Positions 1 to 8,014 of a stretch of 56,265 nucleotides of DNA are shown one piece after another. Positions within the stretch are counted from its first letter, which is position 1. Each line of letters begins with the position of its first letter. The notes under the pieces were generated by a model that was given only the letters and a program-made list of their open reading frames with translations, searched no databases and was not told the origin of the DNA. Source of the stretch: HXMU1420-2 sp040830545 (lineage in GTDB: Bacteria > Pseudomonadota > Alphaproteobacteria > Rhodobacterales > Rhodobacteraceae). The position numbers and the translations under genes were made by a program. Where the stretch lies: positions 1 through 56,265 of the forward strand of contig JBFOMB010000058.1 in NCBI GenBank assembly GCA_040830545.1. Reading direction: 5' to 3'.

Positions 1-89
1 GGATCAGGGCGGTCGCCCACAACCGGGCCGCCAAAGATGAATTCGCTTTCATTGCGTTCGCCACAAAACGGGCAACGGATAAGCATCAT
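1..89 (-). CDS. soxD: Sarcosine oxidase delta subunit, C-terminus outside window
   Basis: Only the first 29 or so codons are in the window, read leftward off its edge from the ATG at 87-89. The visible N-terminus carries a CPFCGER motif (Cys6 and Cys9), followed by ESEFIFGG. This is the zinc-binding start of the small delta subunit of heterotetrameric sarcosine oxidase. The subunit sits beside the beta subunit in the cytoplasmic complex that oxidatively demethylates sarcosine or related secondary amines. A GAGGA ribosome binding site lies just upstream of the ATG. The gene follows soxB by 13 bases, the usual soxB-soxD order, so soxA and soxG probably continue to the left of the window. Confidence 0.85.
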   Translation of the reverse strand, partial: MMLIRCPFCGERNESEFIFGGPVVGDRPD

Positions 90-102
90 GGTCCGGTCCT
101 CG

Positions 103-1353
103 CTACCTGACTGTGGTGGTGCCGGATTCCATGACGAAATCCAGATGCCGGAACCGGTCCAGCGTGAAGGAAGACATCAACGGGTGCGGCTGTTCTTTGG
201 CGACCAGATGCGCCAGCGTCAGGCCCCCTGCCGGGATCGCCTTGTACCCGCCCCACCATCCTGCAGTGATGAACAGCCCCGGCACGTCAGTTTGGTCCAT
301 GATCGGGGATGCATCATGGGCAATGTCCAGATGCCCGCCCCATTGGCGCATCAGCTTGAGCTTCTTGAAGCTGGGGAACAGCGACAGCATGGAGGTCACC
401 GTATCCTCGAACACGTGCTGTTTGATGTCCCTGCGGAAGCTCTGTCCCATGTCGGGTGCGCCACCAATCACCATCTCACCCTTGTCGGACTGGCTGAAAT
501 AGAACCCGCTATCGGGGCAGTTCACCACGACATCGACTAAAGGCTGCACCGGTTCGGACACAAAGGCGGTTAGGTTCATCGTACGCAAGGGCAGCTTCAG
601 CCCAACCGTTTCCGTCAGCGTTGTGGTGTGGCCGGACACGGCGATGGCCACCTTGTCCGCATGGACCGTGCCGCGATTGGTTTCAACGCCGGTAATCGCG
701 CCATCCGCCCCACGAATCAGCGACTTTACCGCCGTCTGCTGATGCATTTCCACACCCATGGAATCTGCCGCGCGGGCATAGCCCCACGCAACCGCATCAT
801 GGCGGTTCACGCCCGCATCGGTGTGCACCATGCCGCCCAGAATGGGCAGACGCGAATCTGGCCCGCCACCTGTCAGCGCCGGGATACGCCGCCGCACTTC
901 CTCGGTCGAGATCTGTTCATAGGTCGAGCCATAGATATCCATGACCAACTGCCGCCGCCGCAATTCGCGCAGTTTCGACCACGTCTGGATCACATCAACC
1001 ATGGTGCGTTTTGAGTGCATCATGTTGAAGTTCAGATCCTTGGTCAGTCCATCGTACAGCTCGACCGATTTGACATAAAACGGGATCGATTCATCGCGCA
1101 TATAGTTCGAGCGGATCGTCACGGTGTTGCGCGCCACGTTACCGCCACCCAGCCAACCACGTTCCAACACGGCAACGTTGGTGATGCCGTGTTCTTTCGC
1201 CAGGTAGTAAGCCGTCGCAAGGCCGTGCCCCCCGGCTCCGATGATCACAACATCATATCGGTCCTTCAGCGGCGGGCTACGCCACGCTTTGGCCCAGTTG
1301 CGGTGCCCGGTCAGCGCGTTGCGGGCCAGCGAGAAGATGGAATAGTTTTGCAT
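103..1353 (-). CDS. soxB: Sarcosine oxidase beta subunit family FAD enzyme
   Basis: A 416-residue FAD-dependent oxidoreductase of the DAO/glycine oxidase fold. The dinucleotide-binding motif VVIIGAGGHGLATAYYLA is near residue 35, and a conserved RHDAVAWGYARAAD segment lies mid-protein. Length and the downstream soxD fit the beta subunit of heterotetrameric sarcosine oxidase, which demethylates N-methyl amino acids and passes the one-carbon unit to tetrahydrofolate. The segment after residue 110 reads HSKRTMVDV, where SoxB proteins I recall read RGVLNLAH. This may therefore be a divergent paralogue with a substrate other than sarcosine. The gene is divergent from the dioxygenase gene at 1655, and the two share an upstream region. 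Confidence 0.85.
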   Translation of the reverse strand: MQNYSIFSLARNALTGHRNWAKAWRSPPLKDRYDVVIIGAGGHGLATAYYLAKEHGITNVAVLERGWLGGGNVARNTVTIRSNYMRDESIPFYVKSVELYDGLTKDLNFNMMHSKRTMVDVIQTWSKLRELRRRQLVMDIYGSTYEQISTEEVRRRIPALTGGGPDSRLPILGGMVHTDAGVNRHDAVAWGYARAADSMGVEMHQQTAVKSLIRGADGAITGVETNRGTVHADKVAIAVSGHTTTLTETVGLKLPLRTMNLTAFVSEPVQPLVDVVVNCPDSGFYFSQSDKGEMVIGGAPDMGQSFRRDIKQHVFEDTVTSMLSLFPSFKKLKLMRQWGGHLDIAHDASPIMDQTDVPGLFITAGWWGGYKAIPAGGLTLAHLVAKEQPHPLMSSFTLDRFRHLDFVMESGTTTVR

Positions 1354-1654
1354 GGTGGTAATACTTTTGCCTTACACGCAATGGTCGTCAAGCGCATTCT
1401 TTGCCACTTCGACCCGAACTTTGACCCTTGGCACATTTCGACTATTGTTTTGGCAGAAAGGCACGCCATGAAACTTCGCGTCAGGCAATTTCACCGTGGA
1501 ATGACCGGCAAATGGTCGGCCCGGTCGCTGTGGCCCTGTTTCATCATCAACTGCCGCAGTTCGCCGGTTCAGTGACCCCAATCTCTACCCGGGCGCATCG
1601 CGCCTGACCTTACATTCCGCCCTATGACCGCTGGGCGACAGGATTGGACGTTAC
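1354..1654. other. Intergenic region between soxB and the PhyH-like gene
   Basis: This 301-base stretch separates two divergent genes and should hold both promoters. I see no convincing protein-coding frame, strong hairpin or clear promoter pair in it. Short open frames here lack ribosome binding sites and family resemblance. TGGCAC-like and TGGCAG-like words near 1430 and 1450 do not have the spacing of a sigma-54 promoter. Confidence 0.5.
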
Positions 1655-2440
1655 ATGACACAGATTTCAGACGTGAAAGACAGACAAGATTCCTATGCAC
1701 GCGATGGCGTTGTGCTGCTGCGGAACATCTTGACCGACGATTGGCTGACCCGGCTGCGCCAGGCCGTGGACGAAGAGGTCGCAAAAGGCGAACGCTACTT
1801 CGCCTACAAAAACATGCGTGAACAGCCCGGTGTGTTCCAGGATTTCTGCGTGACTTCGGACATTGGTGAGCGCGTGGCAGAGGTCGCTGGCAGTCCATGG
1901 GTTTCGCTGATCTACGACCAGATTTTTGCCAAGGAACCCGGCACCAAAACCCAAACCGGGTGGCACACGGATCAGCCCTATTGGCCGGTTTCCGGCCCGA
2001 TCATGACCATGTGGATCGCATTGGACCCGGTGGACCCGGACAACGGTGCGCTGGAGTTTGTGCGCGGTTCCCACGCCTGGGGGGCTAAGTATCGGCCTTT
2101 CAGAACCGATCAATTGGGCGGGTTCCTGCATTATCTGGAGCGGGATAACCCCGATTATATCGACATGCCCGATTTTGAGGCGGACCGAGCCAACTATGAC
2201 ATCTTTCACTATCCTCATATGGAGCCGGGCGATGCGCTCGCCTTTGACGGCATGATTGTGCATTCGGCAATGGGAAATCGGACCTCGACCCGACGCCGAC
2301 GGGGCTATGCGATCCGGTTTGCGGTCGATGGTGCAACCTATGACCCGCGCGATTCAGTGACGGAATGGCTGCACGACGACGCCCTGACGGCTGGCGCGGC
2401 GTTTCGGGGCGGGCGGTTTCCCGTGGTCTTTGGCGCCTGA
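1655..2440 (+). CDS. Phytanoyl-CoA dioxygenase (PhyH) family protein
   Basis: A 261-residue Fe(II)/2-oxoglutarate-dependent oxygenase. The iron triad is visible as His104 and Asp106 in GWHTDQPYWP and His203 in IVHSAMGNR. Basic residues around 213-216 are placed to bind 2-oxoglutarate. FVRGSHAWG near residue 136 is also typical of the family. These enzymes hydroxylate small molecules, and some remove N- or O-methyl groups by hydroxylating the methyl carbon. The gene converges with the P450 gene two bases downstream. It stands among other oxygenases, so it probably serves the same pathway. The true substrate cannot be read from the sequence. Confidence 0.88.
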   Translation: MTQISDVKDRQDSYARDGVVLLRNILTDDWLTRLRQAVDEEVAKGERYFAYKNMREQPGVFQDFCVTSDIGERVAEVAGSPWVSLIYDQIFAKEPGTKTQTGWHTDQPYWPVSGPIMTMWIALDPVDPDNGALEFVRGSHAWGAKYRPFRTDQLGGFLHYLERDNPDYIDMPDFEADRANYDIFHYPHMEPGDALAFDGMIVHSAMGNRTSTRRRRGYAIRFAVDGATYDPRDSVTEWLHDDALTAGAAFRGGRFPVVFGA

Positions 2441-2442
2441 GG

Positions 2443-3654
2443 TTAGGATGGATTCAGTTGGGCCGTCAGCTCAGTCACCAAAGTAAACATAGGCGAATGG
2501 GCAAACGCGGTTTTGTCCATTCGAAGATCAGGGTGCCGGGTGGCCAGCAGTGCGATGACCTCTTCGACCTCAGCCGTGATCACAAAACGACCCACGCAGG
2601 AAAACACGCCGCCACCAAAATTCAGATGCGGTGGTTCCCCCTCGCGGTCGATGTCGAACGTATCCGGGTCGGCGTAATAGTCCGAATTCCAATGTGTCGC
2701 GCCGATGTTGGCAAAGATTGGCGTGCCTTTGGGCAGGAAAACGCCCTCGATCTCGGTATCTTCCAACACTTCGCGCGAGGTCGAGATCGTCCGTGGATGG
2801 AACCGCATCACCTCGCGTACCGCCTGCGGGATCAGCGAAGGGTCTGTGCCCAACCGCGCCCAGATTTCGGGACGCGAAGCCAGTTCAACAATTGCAATTG
2901 CAATCTGGTGAGACGAGTTGTCGGTATTCGCCTCTGCCAGTTTGATCACCCAGTTGCGCAGGTCGTCGGAACTGAGTTCGCCCGCCTCTTCGGCCCGGAT
3001 GAGGTTCGACAGCATGTCATCCCCCAGCGTCTTGCGCCGTTCAGCGATGCGGGCGTCGACATAGTCGATGATGCTTTCGAATGCGTCTAGAATGGCGGGT
3101 GTATGATCCGGGTTGCGCGTGTGGACCTGCTGCACCGTGTGAGAGGTTCGGGCCACATAGTCTGCATCCTCGAACGGAGCGCCGACCCAATGACAATATA
3201 GGGCCGAGGGCACCGGGTCACACAGGTTGCGGATCAGGTCGACAGGGCGATTTGTGGGCAGTTCGTCCACCACGCGTCGGACAACCATTTGAATGTCATT
3301 GCGAAAATCCTGAACCGAAGGTTCGCTGAACAGCCGGTTCAACGGAATGCGCAGATCGCGGCGGCGATCACCGCGATTGTGGTAGGAAATCGAATGCCTT
3401 TTGTAGGTCAGCGGTCGCCCTTCGGGCAGGCCCAGCACCTCCATCAGCTTCGGGTGCCCCGTGCCCAGTCGCCGGTCAATGATGGCCTTGCGGCACAGCC
3501 TGTAGTCCAGCAATTCGACCCCCCGCGCGCTGCGGGCGATTTTCCATTGCGCCGCCCAGTCGGACAGCGTTTTGAATGGGGCGTCCTGATAGTCGGCAGA
3601 CCCGAAATCCAGTTCCGGCAGGGCGTCGATGGATGTGGATTGCGTGTTGGTCAT
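2443..3654 (-). CDS. Cytochrome P450
   Basis: A 403-residue soluble bacterial P450. The haem loop is FGGGVFSCVGR with the Cys353 thiolate, and the K-helix ExxR motif is EVMR at 281-284. In the I helix the acid is present (Asp245), but the usual following threonine is asparagine (Asn246, in ANTDNSS). P450cin carries an asparagine at this position, so the change is compatible with activity. The haem loop is also atypical, with Phe351 where most have His or Arg. The gene ends two bases from the PhyH-like gene and starts four bases after the stop of the Rieske oxygenase gene, so the two are probably co-transcribed. No dedicated ferredoxin or reductase is adjacent; the Rieske ferredoxin at 8015 is a possible donor. 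Confidence 0.92.
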   Translation of the reverse strand: MTNTQSTSIDALPELDFGSADYQDAPFKTLSDWAAQWKIARSARGVELLDYRLCRKAIIDRRLGTGHPKLMEVLGLPEGRPLTYKRHSISYHNRGDRRRDLRIPLNRLFSEPSVQDFRNDIQMVVRRVVDELPTNRPVDLIRNLCDPVPSALYCHWVGAPFEDADYVARTSHTVQQVHTRNPDHTPAILDAFESIIDYVDARIAERRKTLGDDMLSNLIRAEEAGELSSDDLRNWVIKLAEANTDNSSHQIAIAIVELASRPEIWARLGTDPSLIPQAVREVMRFHPRTISTSREVLEDTEIEGVFLPKGTPIFANIGATHWNSDYYADPDTFDIDREGEPPHLNFGGGVFSCVGRFVITAEVEEVIALLATRHPDLRMDKTAFAHSPMFTLVTELTAQLNPS

Positions 3655-3658
3655 GGCT

Positions 3659-4699
3659 TCACTCAGCTGCGACCTGTTCGACGCCTTCTGCCTCGATCGC
3701 CTGATCCAGCACGCGCCGGAACAGTTTTGCGCCCGCGTCCAGCCCCAGGTCGATATGAGGCGTTCTGGCGTTTTTCATGCCGCGATGCACCTCTTCCAGC
3801 ACGTCCTTGTCCTCCAGGAACGCGGTGCGCGCGCCGTCATTCATGAACTTGGACACGTCGGCATTGTCCGGGTCCGAGTTGCGGTGCTGGAACCAGAAAT
3901 ACCGCGTGCGGTCCTCGTCAATCGGGGTCATGAAGTTGTAGGAGATGTTGATGAACGTCTCGTCCACCGGGTCCCTGTCATACCCGCCAGTGCCGACCGG
4001 GGTATAGATGGATTTGTTCAACCCAATTGCGGGCATACACATTTCATAATGCTGCAAGCGGTCGCAATCGCCCTCGAAGGCAACCAGTTTGGCATAATAG
4101 GGCGATGGCGGCTTGTTCTCGATCCAGCGGGATACAATCACCCCGCGATCCGTTTTCTTCACGTCCAGCGGTTCTTCGTCCGTGCCTGCCCCGGCAAAAG
4201 ACGACACATGCACCCAGGCCACATGGCTGGGGTCCAGCAGGTTGTCACAAACCCACAGGTAATGGCAGTCGATGTCCATCACCCCGCCATCGGTTAGGCC
4301 CCAGGTGGCGTCATCATAGTTTTCGACAGGGAAGATCTTGTCCGGGTCGGCCAATTCCGGGTCACCCATCCAGATCCATAGCAAGCGATAGCGATCCACG
4401 ACCGGATAGGATTTCACCACGGCGCGTCTGGGAGTCATCCCGCGCTGTGTCGGGCTGTCGATGCATTTACCGGAACAGTCGAACTTTAACCCGTGATAAC
4501 CACACTCCACCACATCATCGATCAAGTTGCCCTTGGACAGGGGCAGCTTGCGATGCGGGCAGGCATCCTCCAACGCCACCGGCGTGCCGTCCTGCTGACG
4601 ATAGAGCACGATATTTTCGCCCAGAAACGTCTCTGCCTGCAACGCGCGCCCGATATCCTTGCTCCATGCAGCGACGTACCAGCAGTTTCTCAGATACAT
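3659..4699 (-). CDS. Rieske non-haem iron oxygenase, vanillate demethylase type
   Basis: A 346-residue aromatic-ring-hydroxylating oxygenase alpha subunit. The N-terminal Rieske [2Fe-2S] site is Cys47-x-His49 with Cys66-x2-His69 (ACPHRKLPLSKG and ECGYHGLKF). The mononuclear iron site is in DNLLDPSHVAWVH, with His159 and His164. The start MYLRNCWYVAAWSKD and the overall length match the VanA-like branch, whose members perform oxidative O- or N-demethylation as well as hydroxylation. No VanB-like reductase gene is adjacent, so electrons must come from elsewhere. It is the first gene of a likely two-gene operon with the P450. The LysR gene upstream is on the same strand and begins about 1 kb away. 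Confidence 0.9.
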   Translation of the reverse strand: MYLRNCWYVAAWSKDIGRALQAETFLGENIVLYRQQDGTPVALEDACPHRKLPLSKGNLIDDVVECGYHGLKFDCSGKCIDSPTQRGMTPRRAVVKSYPVVDRYRLLWIWMGDPELADPDKIFPVENYDDATWGLTDGGVMDIDCHYLWVCDNLLDPSHVAWVHVSSFAGAGTDEEPLDVKKTDRGVIVSRWIENKPPSPYYAKLVAFEGDCDRLQHYEMCMPAIGLNKSIYTPVGTGGYDRDPVDETFINISYNFMTPIDEDRTRYFWFQHRNSDPDNADVSKFMNDGARTAFLEDKDVLEEVHRGMKNARTPHIDLGLDAGAKLFRRVLDQAIEAEGVEQVAAE

Positions 4700-4796
4700 G
4701 TTTCAGCTTCCGTTTTCGTGGCCTTGTGTGACGCAGTATGAAGCAAGACAAGGATAAGACGCCATGCCGGATTGGTAATGCAACGTATAAGGACGA

Positions 4797-5726
4797 CTAA
4801 TTCCGATGTATTGCAGGTGGCGGGATTTCGGGCTGCGCTGCGGCTTCGCCCTTGATCCAGTTCAAGAATTCCTGAACCTTCGGGCTGTCCATCGCTTCGG
4901 ATCGACGCACCAACCAGTAAGACAATCGCGACGGCGCCATCTGAGGGAAAGGCCGCACCAACCGCCCCTCGCTCAGAGAATCGATGACCAGTGGTTCCCT
5001 CCCCAGGGCCACGCCCAACCCTTCGATCGCAGCCTGAATGACCATGTTGGATTGGCCCAACTGCCGTGTGCGCAACGGCTTGGGCAGGTCCACCTGACAG
5101 GCACGCGCCCAAAACTCCCAAGTCGGGCTAGCCGCGCCATGGTGCAGGTTTTCGTCCACCAGCAAAGTATGACGGGCCAAATCGTCTATCGATTTCAGTC
5201 CGGGCAGTAGGGACGGCGCGCAGACCGGAAACAACTGCTCGTTCATCAGCAGATCGACCTGCAAACCTGCGCTTTGCGCCTGCCCATAACGTATCCCGAT
5301 ATCTGCATCGACACTGGTGAACGGCAATTGCCCGGTATCGGTCGTGATCGAAATCGACAGATCGGGGTGCGCAAGGTCAAACCGGATCAGACGTGGAAAC
5401 AGCCAGGTGAACGCGAACCCGGGCAGGCAAGAGATCACAATGGTCCGGTCGCCGCGCGTTTTGTCCCGCAACTGCGTGCAGACCTCGGAGATACGGCCCA
5501 ACCCTTCTGCAATCGCCAGCGCCAGTTGCCGCCCCTCTTGAGTGGGCCGCGATTGCCGCGCACCACGAACCAGCAATTCACGCCCCAACCATTCCTCAAG
5601 CGTGCGCACATGTTGGCTGACCGCGCTTTGGCTGACGCCCAATTCCTCAGCCGCTGACGAAAACCCGGAATGGCGCACAACCGCCTCAAAGGCGCGCAGC
5701 GCAGAATAGGGCAGGTTCAAGATCAT
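4797..5726 (-). CDS. LysR-type transcriptional regulator, GcvA-like
   Basis: A LysR regulator of about 309 residues. The N-terminal winged helix reads LPYSALRAFEAVVRHSG then AAEELGVSQSAVSQHVR, and a periplasmic-binding-like effector domain fills the rest. I chose the ATG at 5724-5726 (MILNLPYS) because family members start a few residues before this motif. An AGGGTGG-like ribosome site precedes it, and a perfect binding palindrome lies just upstream and would otherwise fall inside the coding region. Earlier starts at 5750 or 5777 are possible. It is divergent from the M29/NicX-like gene and upstream of the Rieske-P450 pair, so it is the likely regulator of this catabolic region. Confidence 0.88.
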   Translation of the reverse strand: MILNLPYSALRAFEAVVRHSGFSSAAEELGVSQSAVSQHVRTLEEWLGRELLVRGARQSRPTQEGRQLALAIAEGLGRISEVCTQLRDKTRGDRTIVISCLPGFAFTWLFPRLIRFDLAHPDLSISITTDTGQLPFTSVDADIGIRYGQAQSAGLQVDLLMNEQLFPVCAPSLLPGLKSIDDLARHTLLVDENLHHGAASPTWEFWARACQVDLPKPLRTRQLGQSNMVIQAAIEGLGVALGREPLVIDSLSEGRLVRPFPQMAPSRLSYWLVRRSEAMDSPKVQEFLNWIKGEAAAQPEIPPPAIHRN

Positions 5727-5741
5727 ATTAGCCACCCTAAT
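5727..5741. promoter_or_regulatory. LysR box, T-N11-A palindrome
   Basis: ATTAG, five bases, then CTAAT: a perfect inverted repeat with the T-N11-A geometry recognised by LysR regulators. It sits directly against the chosen start codon of the LysR gene, inside its divergent promoter region with the gene at 5819. Binding here could repress the regulator and activate the divergent gene. Confidence 0.6.
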
Positions 5742-5818
5742 GTGAGCCATTATGTCTTTCAAATGGAACCGCCGCACAAACGGGCATTAGTCTTTTTTCG
5801 TCAGAAATCGAGTAAAAA

Positions 5819-6904
5819 ATGACCGATACCACACCAGAACAAGGCGCCAGAAACCTTCTGGCTAACTGCGCGCGGGCGTCAAAAGGCGACAGATTGCTGA
5901 TCGCCTACGAACCGCCGGAATATGGGTACTTCGATGCGCATTGTGTGGACATTGTCAGCGATGCGGCGCGGGATATGGGATTGTCGGTAGACACGGTTGA
6001 TGTTGGCTTCAACCCCGGCGACCCGCATTTGTCCGATGACCTGCGGATGCGGTTCGAATTCGCGGACATCATTCTGTTTCTCGCCCGCCTCGGTGATCAG
6101 CTGCGGTTTTCGGATATGCCGCAGGGCAAGAAAATCATCGTCAGCTTTGCCCTGTGCCGTGAAATGCTGGGGTCCGGTTTCTCCAACGGCCATCACGACG
6201 CGTTCATGGAGCTGAAGGCCGAAGTTAACGCGGTATTGGACGCGGCGACAGACGTTCACGTGACCTGCCCTATGGGCACAAATGTGAAGGGGCGGCCCGA
6301 GATGAATCTGGACCCGACAGGGGACACCTCGGTTTTGCGATTTCCCATGTCGATCTTCACCCCGGTGCCCGCTCACAGTTTCTCTGGTCGGGTTGCGCTG
6401 CGGTTTCTGACTGGGACCGGGTCCAAATACTACGACGACTACACCATCGAATTTGACGCGCCTGTCTTTGCGATGATGGAAAGCGGACGCTTGACCGGCT
6501 TTGCCGGGGATCCAGCCGGGGCGGCACGGGCAGAGGCCCATTATGACCGCGTGGCAGGCCAGTTGTGCATCGACAGGAACTACGTGCATTCCTGGCATGC
6601 TGGCATTCATCCCGGATGTAGTTACCCGTGGGATATGCGCGACAATTACGAACGGTGGGGCGGATCGGCCTTCGGCAACCCTCGTTTGCTGCACTTCCAC
6701 ACCTGTGGAACCTATGCGCCGGGCGAAATCAGTTGGAACGTCTTCGACCCCACCATTTCCGTTGATGGTGTCACCTACTGGGAAAATGGCATTTTCCATG
6801 CTGCCCGTTTGCCGGGTGGACAGTCCATTCTGGATCGCTTCCCCTGTGCCGCCAATTTGTTCACAAATCCCGAACCTGACATCGGATTGCGTGAAACCGG
6901 GTGA
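5819..6904 (+). CDS. Aminopeptidase M29 / 2,5-dihydroxypyridine dioxygenase (NicX) fold protein
   Basis: A 361-residue protein. Its N-terminal alpha/beta domain (GDRLLIAYEPPE near residue 23) and C-terminal pattern resemble the M29 metallo-aminopeptidases and the related 2,5-dihydroxypyridine 5,6-dioxygenase NicX. Where M29 peptidases read roughly GxNP and later HIALG, this protein reads HSWHAGIHPG (His257, 260, 264) and LLHFHTCG (His292, 294). The metal site is therefore richer in histidine than a peptidase site. That favours a non-peptidase role such as iron-dependent ring cleavage, but this is inference. It is divergent from the LysR gene and has only a long leader before the MocD-like gene. 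There is no signal peptide. Confidence 0.65.
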   Translation: MTDTTPEQGARNLLANCARASKGDRLLIAYEPPEYGYFDAHCVDIVSDAARDMGLSVDTVDVGFNPGDPHLSDDLRMRFEFADIILFLARLGDQLRFSDMPQGKKIIVSFALCREMLGSGFSNGHHDAFMELKAEVNAVLDAATDVHVTCPMGTNVKGRPEMNLDPTGDTSVLRFPMSIFTPVPAHSFSGRVALRFLTGTGSKYYDDYTIEFDAPVFAMMESGRLTGFAGDPAGAARAEAHYDRVAGQLCIDRNYVHSWHAGIHPGCSYPWDMRDNYERWGGSAFGNPRLLHFHTCGTYAPGEISWNVFDPTISVDGVTYWENGIFHAARLPGGQSILDRFPCAANLFTNPEPDIGLRETG

Positions 6905-6958
6905 TCAGCACGCCACGAATCTTGATCAAGTGGGATCAGAGAGGATAAAATAAGAGGA

Positions 6959-6984
6959 ATAGGGTCGGTCAGAGTCGGCCCTAT
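6959..6984 (+). other. Leader hairpin before the mocD-like gene
   Basis: ATAGGGTCG at 6959-6967 can pair with CGGCCCTAT at 6976-6984 through one G-U pair, leaving an eight-base loop. No T tract follows, so it is not a standard terminator. The rest of the 156-base gap is GC-rich and does not match a riboswitch class I recognise. Confidence 0.35.
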
Positions 6985-7060
6985 GGTGCGGAGCACTCCC
7001 GTCTCCGGTGCCGAAACGCGAAGAGGGCGCGCCCCCGCATCGGCAAAAAATGGAACTCAC

Positions 7061-8011
7061 ATGTCAAAAGCAATTGTCACGCCGCTGACCCAGGCATTGG
7101 CCGAGGGAAAGCTGACTCGCGAAGAACTGAAAGGCTTCATGCAACGGTCCAACGGGCCCGGTTTGCGCCACCTTGCGCTTTGGATTCTGACGCTGGCCTG
7201 CACAACCACTCTGATCACGTTGGCCTGGGACAGTTGGCTGATTTGGCCGGCCATGTTCGTGCAAGGTGTCGTTCTGGTGCATCATTTCTCGCTGCAGCAC
7301 GAATGCGTCCATTATACCGTGTTCCGCACCCGGTGGCTGAACGATCTGGTCGGCCTGCTATGTGGCGTCATCATCATTCTGCCACATCGCTTCTTTCGCT
7401 ATGAGCATTGCGATCATCACACATACACCCAGCTCGAAGGAGAGGACCCGGAACTGATCCCGCTGCCGGAAAGCTTGGGTCAGTATGTCCTTTATCTGTC
7501 GGCCTTGCCCTACTGGCGGGGGATATTCACTCAAGTCATCCGTCACGCGCTGGGGCACCTCAACGAGGTGGAGTTGCAATTTGTCCCCAAGGAGGAACAG
7601 GGGGCCGTTTTTTGGGACGCCCGGCGTTTGCTGGCGTTTTATGCGGCGGTCTTTGTGGGCATGGCTATGACAGGTTGGTGGGGTCTGGTCTGGTACTGGA
7701 TCATTCCGCTGTTTCTGGGCGAACCCGTTATGCGGTTTGTGCGCATGACCGAACACGTTGGTCGCCCCACGATCGCGCAAATGTCGGAAAACACGCGCAC
7801 CATTCTTGCGCCGAAACCGATCTCCTTTCTGTGTTGGAACATGAACTACCATGCGGAACACCACTATGTGGCGTCCGTACCGTTCCATGCGCTGCCGCGC
7901 CTGCACGAGAAGCTAAAGGACCACATATACGTGGAAAAAGGCGGCTATCTGGCTGCGCATCGCGACATCCTGCGTCAGATCATGTCTCGCCAAAATCAGG
8001 TCGAGGCATAA
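7061..8011 (+). CDS. Fatty acid desaturase family oxygenase, MocD-like
   Basis: A 316-residue integral membrane di-iron enzyme. Three histidine boxes are visible: HECVH at 80-84, HCDHH at 116-120 and HAEHH near residue 265. Hydrophobic segments lie between them, as in membrane desaturases and alkane hydroxylases. A Rieske ferredoxin gene follows after three bases. That pairing matches the mocD-mocE genes reported in rhizopine (O-methyl inosamine) use, where the oxygenase is thought to remove a methyl group. The start at 7061 (MSKAIVTP) was chosen because the upstream in-frame extension is low-complexity leader sequence. The substrate is unknown: a fatty acid, an alkane-like compound or a methyl ether are all possible. 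Confidence 0.85.
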   Translation: MSKAIVTPLTQALAEGKLTREELKGFMQRSNGPGLRHLALWILTLACTTTLITLAWDSWLIWPAMFVQGVVLVHHFSLQHECVHYTVFRTRWLNDLVGLLCGVIIILPHRFFRYEHCDHHTYTQLEGEDPELIPLPESLGQYVLYLSALPYWRGIFTQVIRHALGHLNEVELQFVPKEEQGAVFWDARRLLAFYAAVFVGMAMTGWWGLVWYWIIPLFLGEPVMRFVRMTEHVGRPTIAQMSENTRTILAPKPISFLCWNMNYHAEHHYVASVPFHALPRLHEKLKDHIYVEKGGYLAAHRDILRQIMSRQNQVEA

Positions 8012-8014
8012 GCC

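Noticed and set aside
1372..1581. Possible 69-codon gene between soxB and the PhyH-like gene
   Set aside because: It has low-complexity composition, no ribosome binding site and no recognisable motif.
5879..6799. 306-codon minus-strand frame opposite the M29/NicX-like gene
   Set aside because: It lacks domain features and lies wholly within a real gene on the other strand.
6959..7060. GC-rich leader before the MocD-like gene considered as a riboswitch
   Set aside because: Only one imperfect hairpin is clear. The rest matches none of the riboswitch consensus structures I know.
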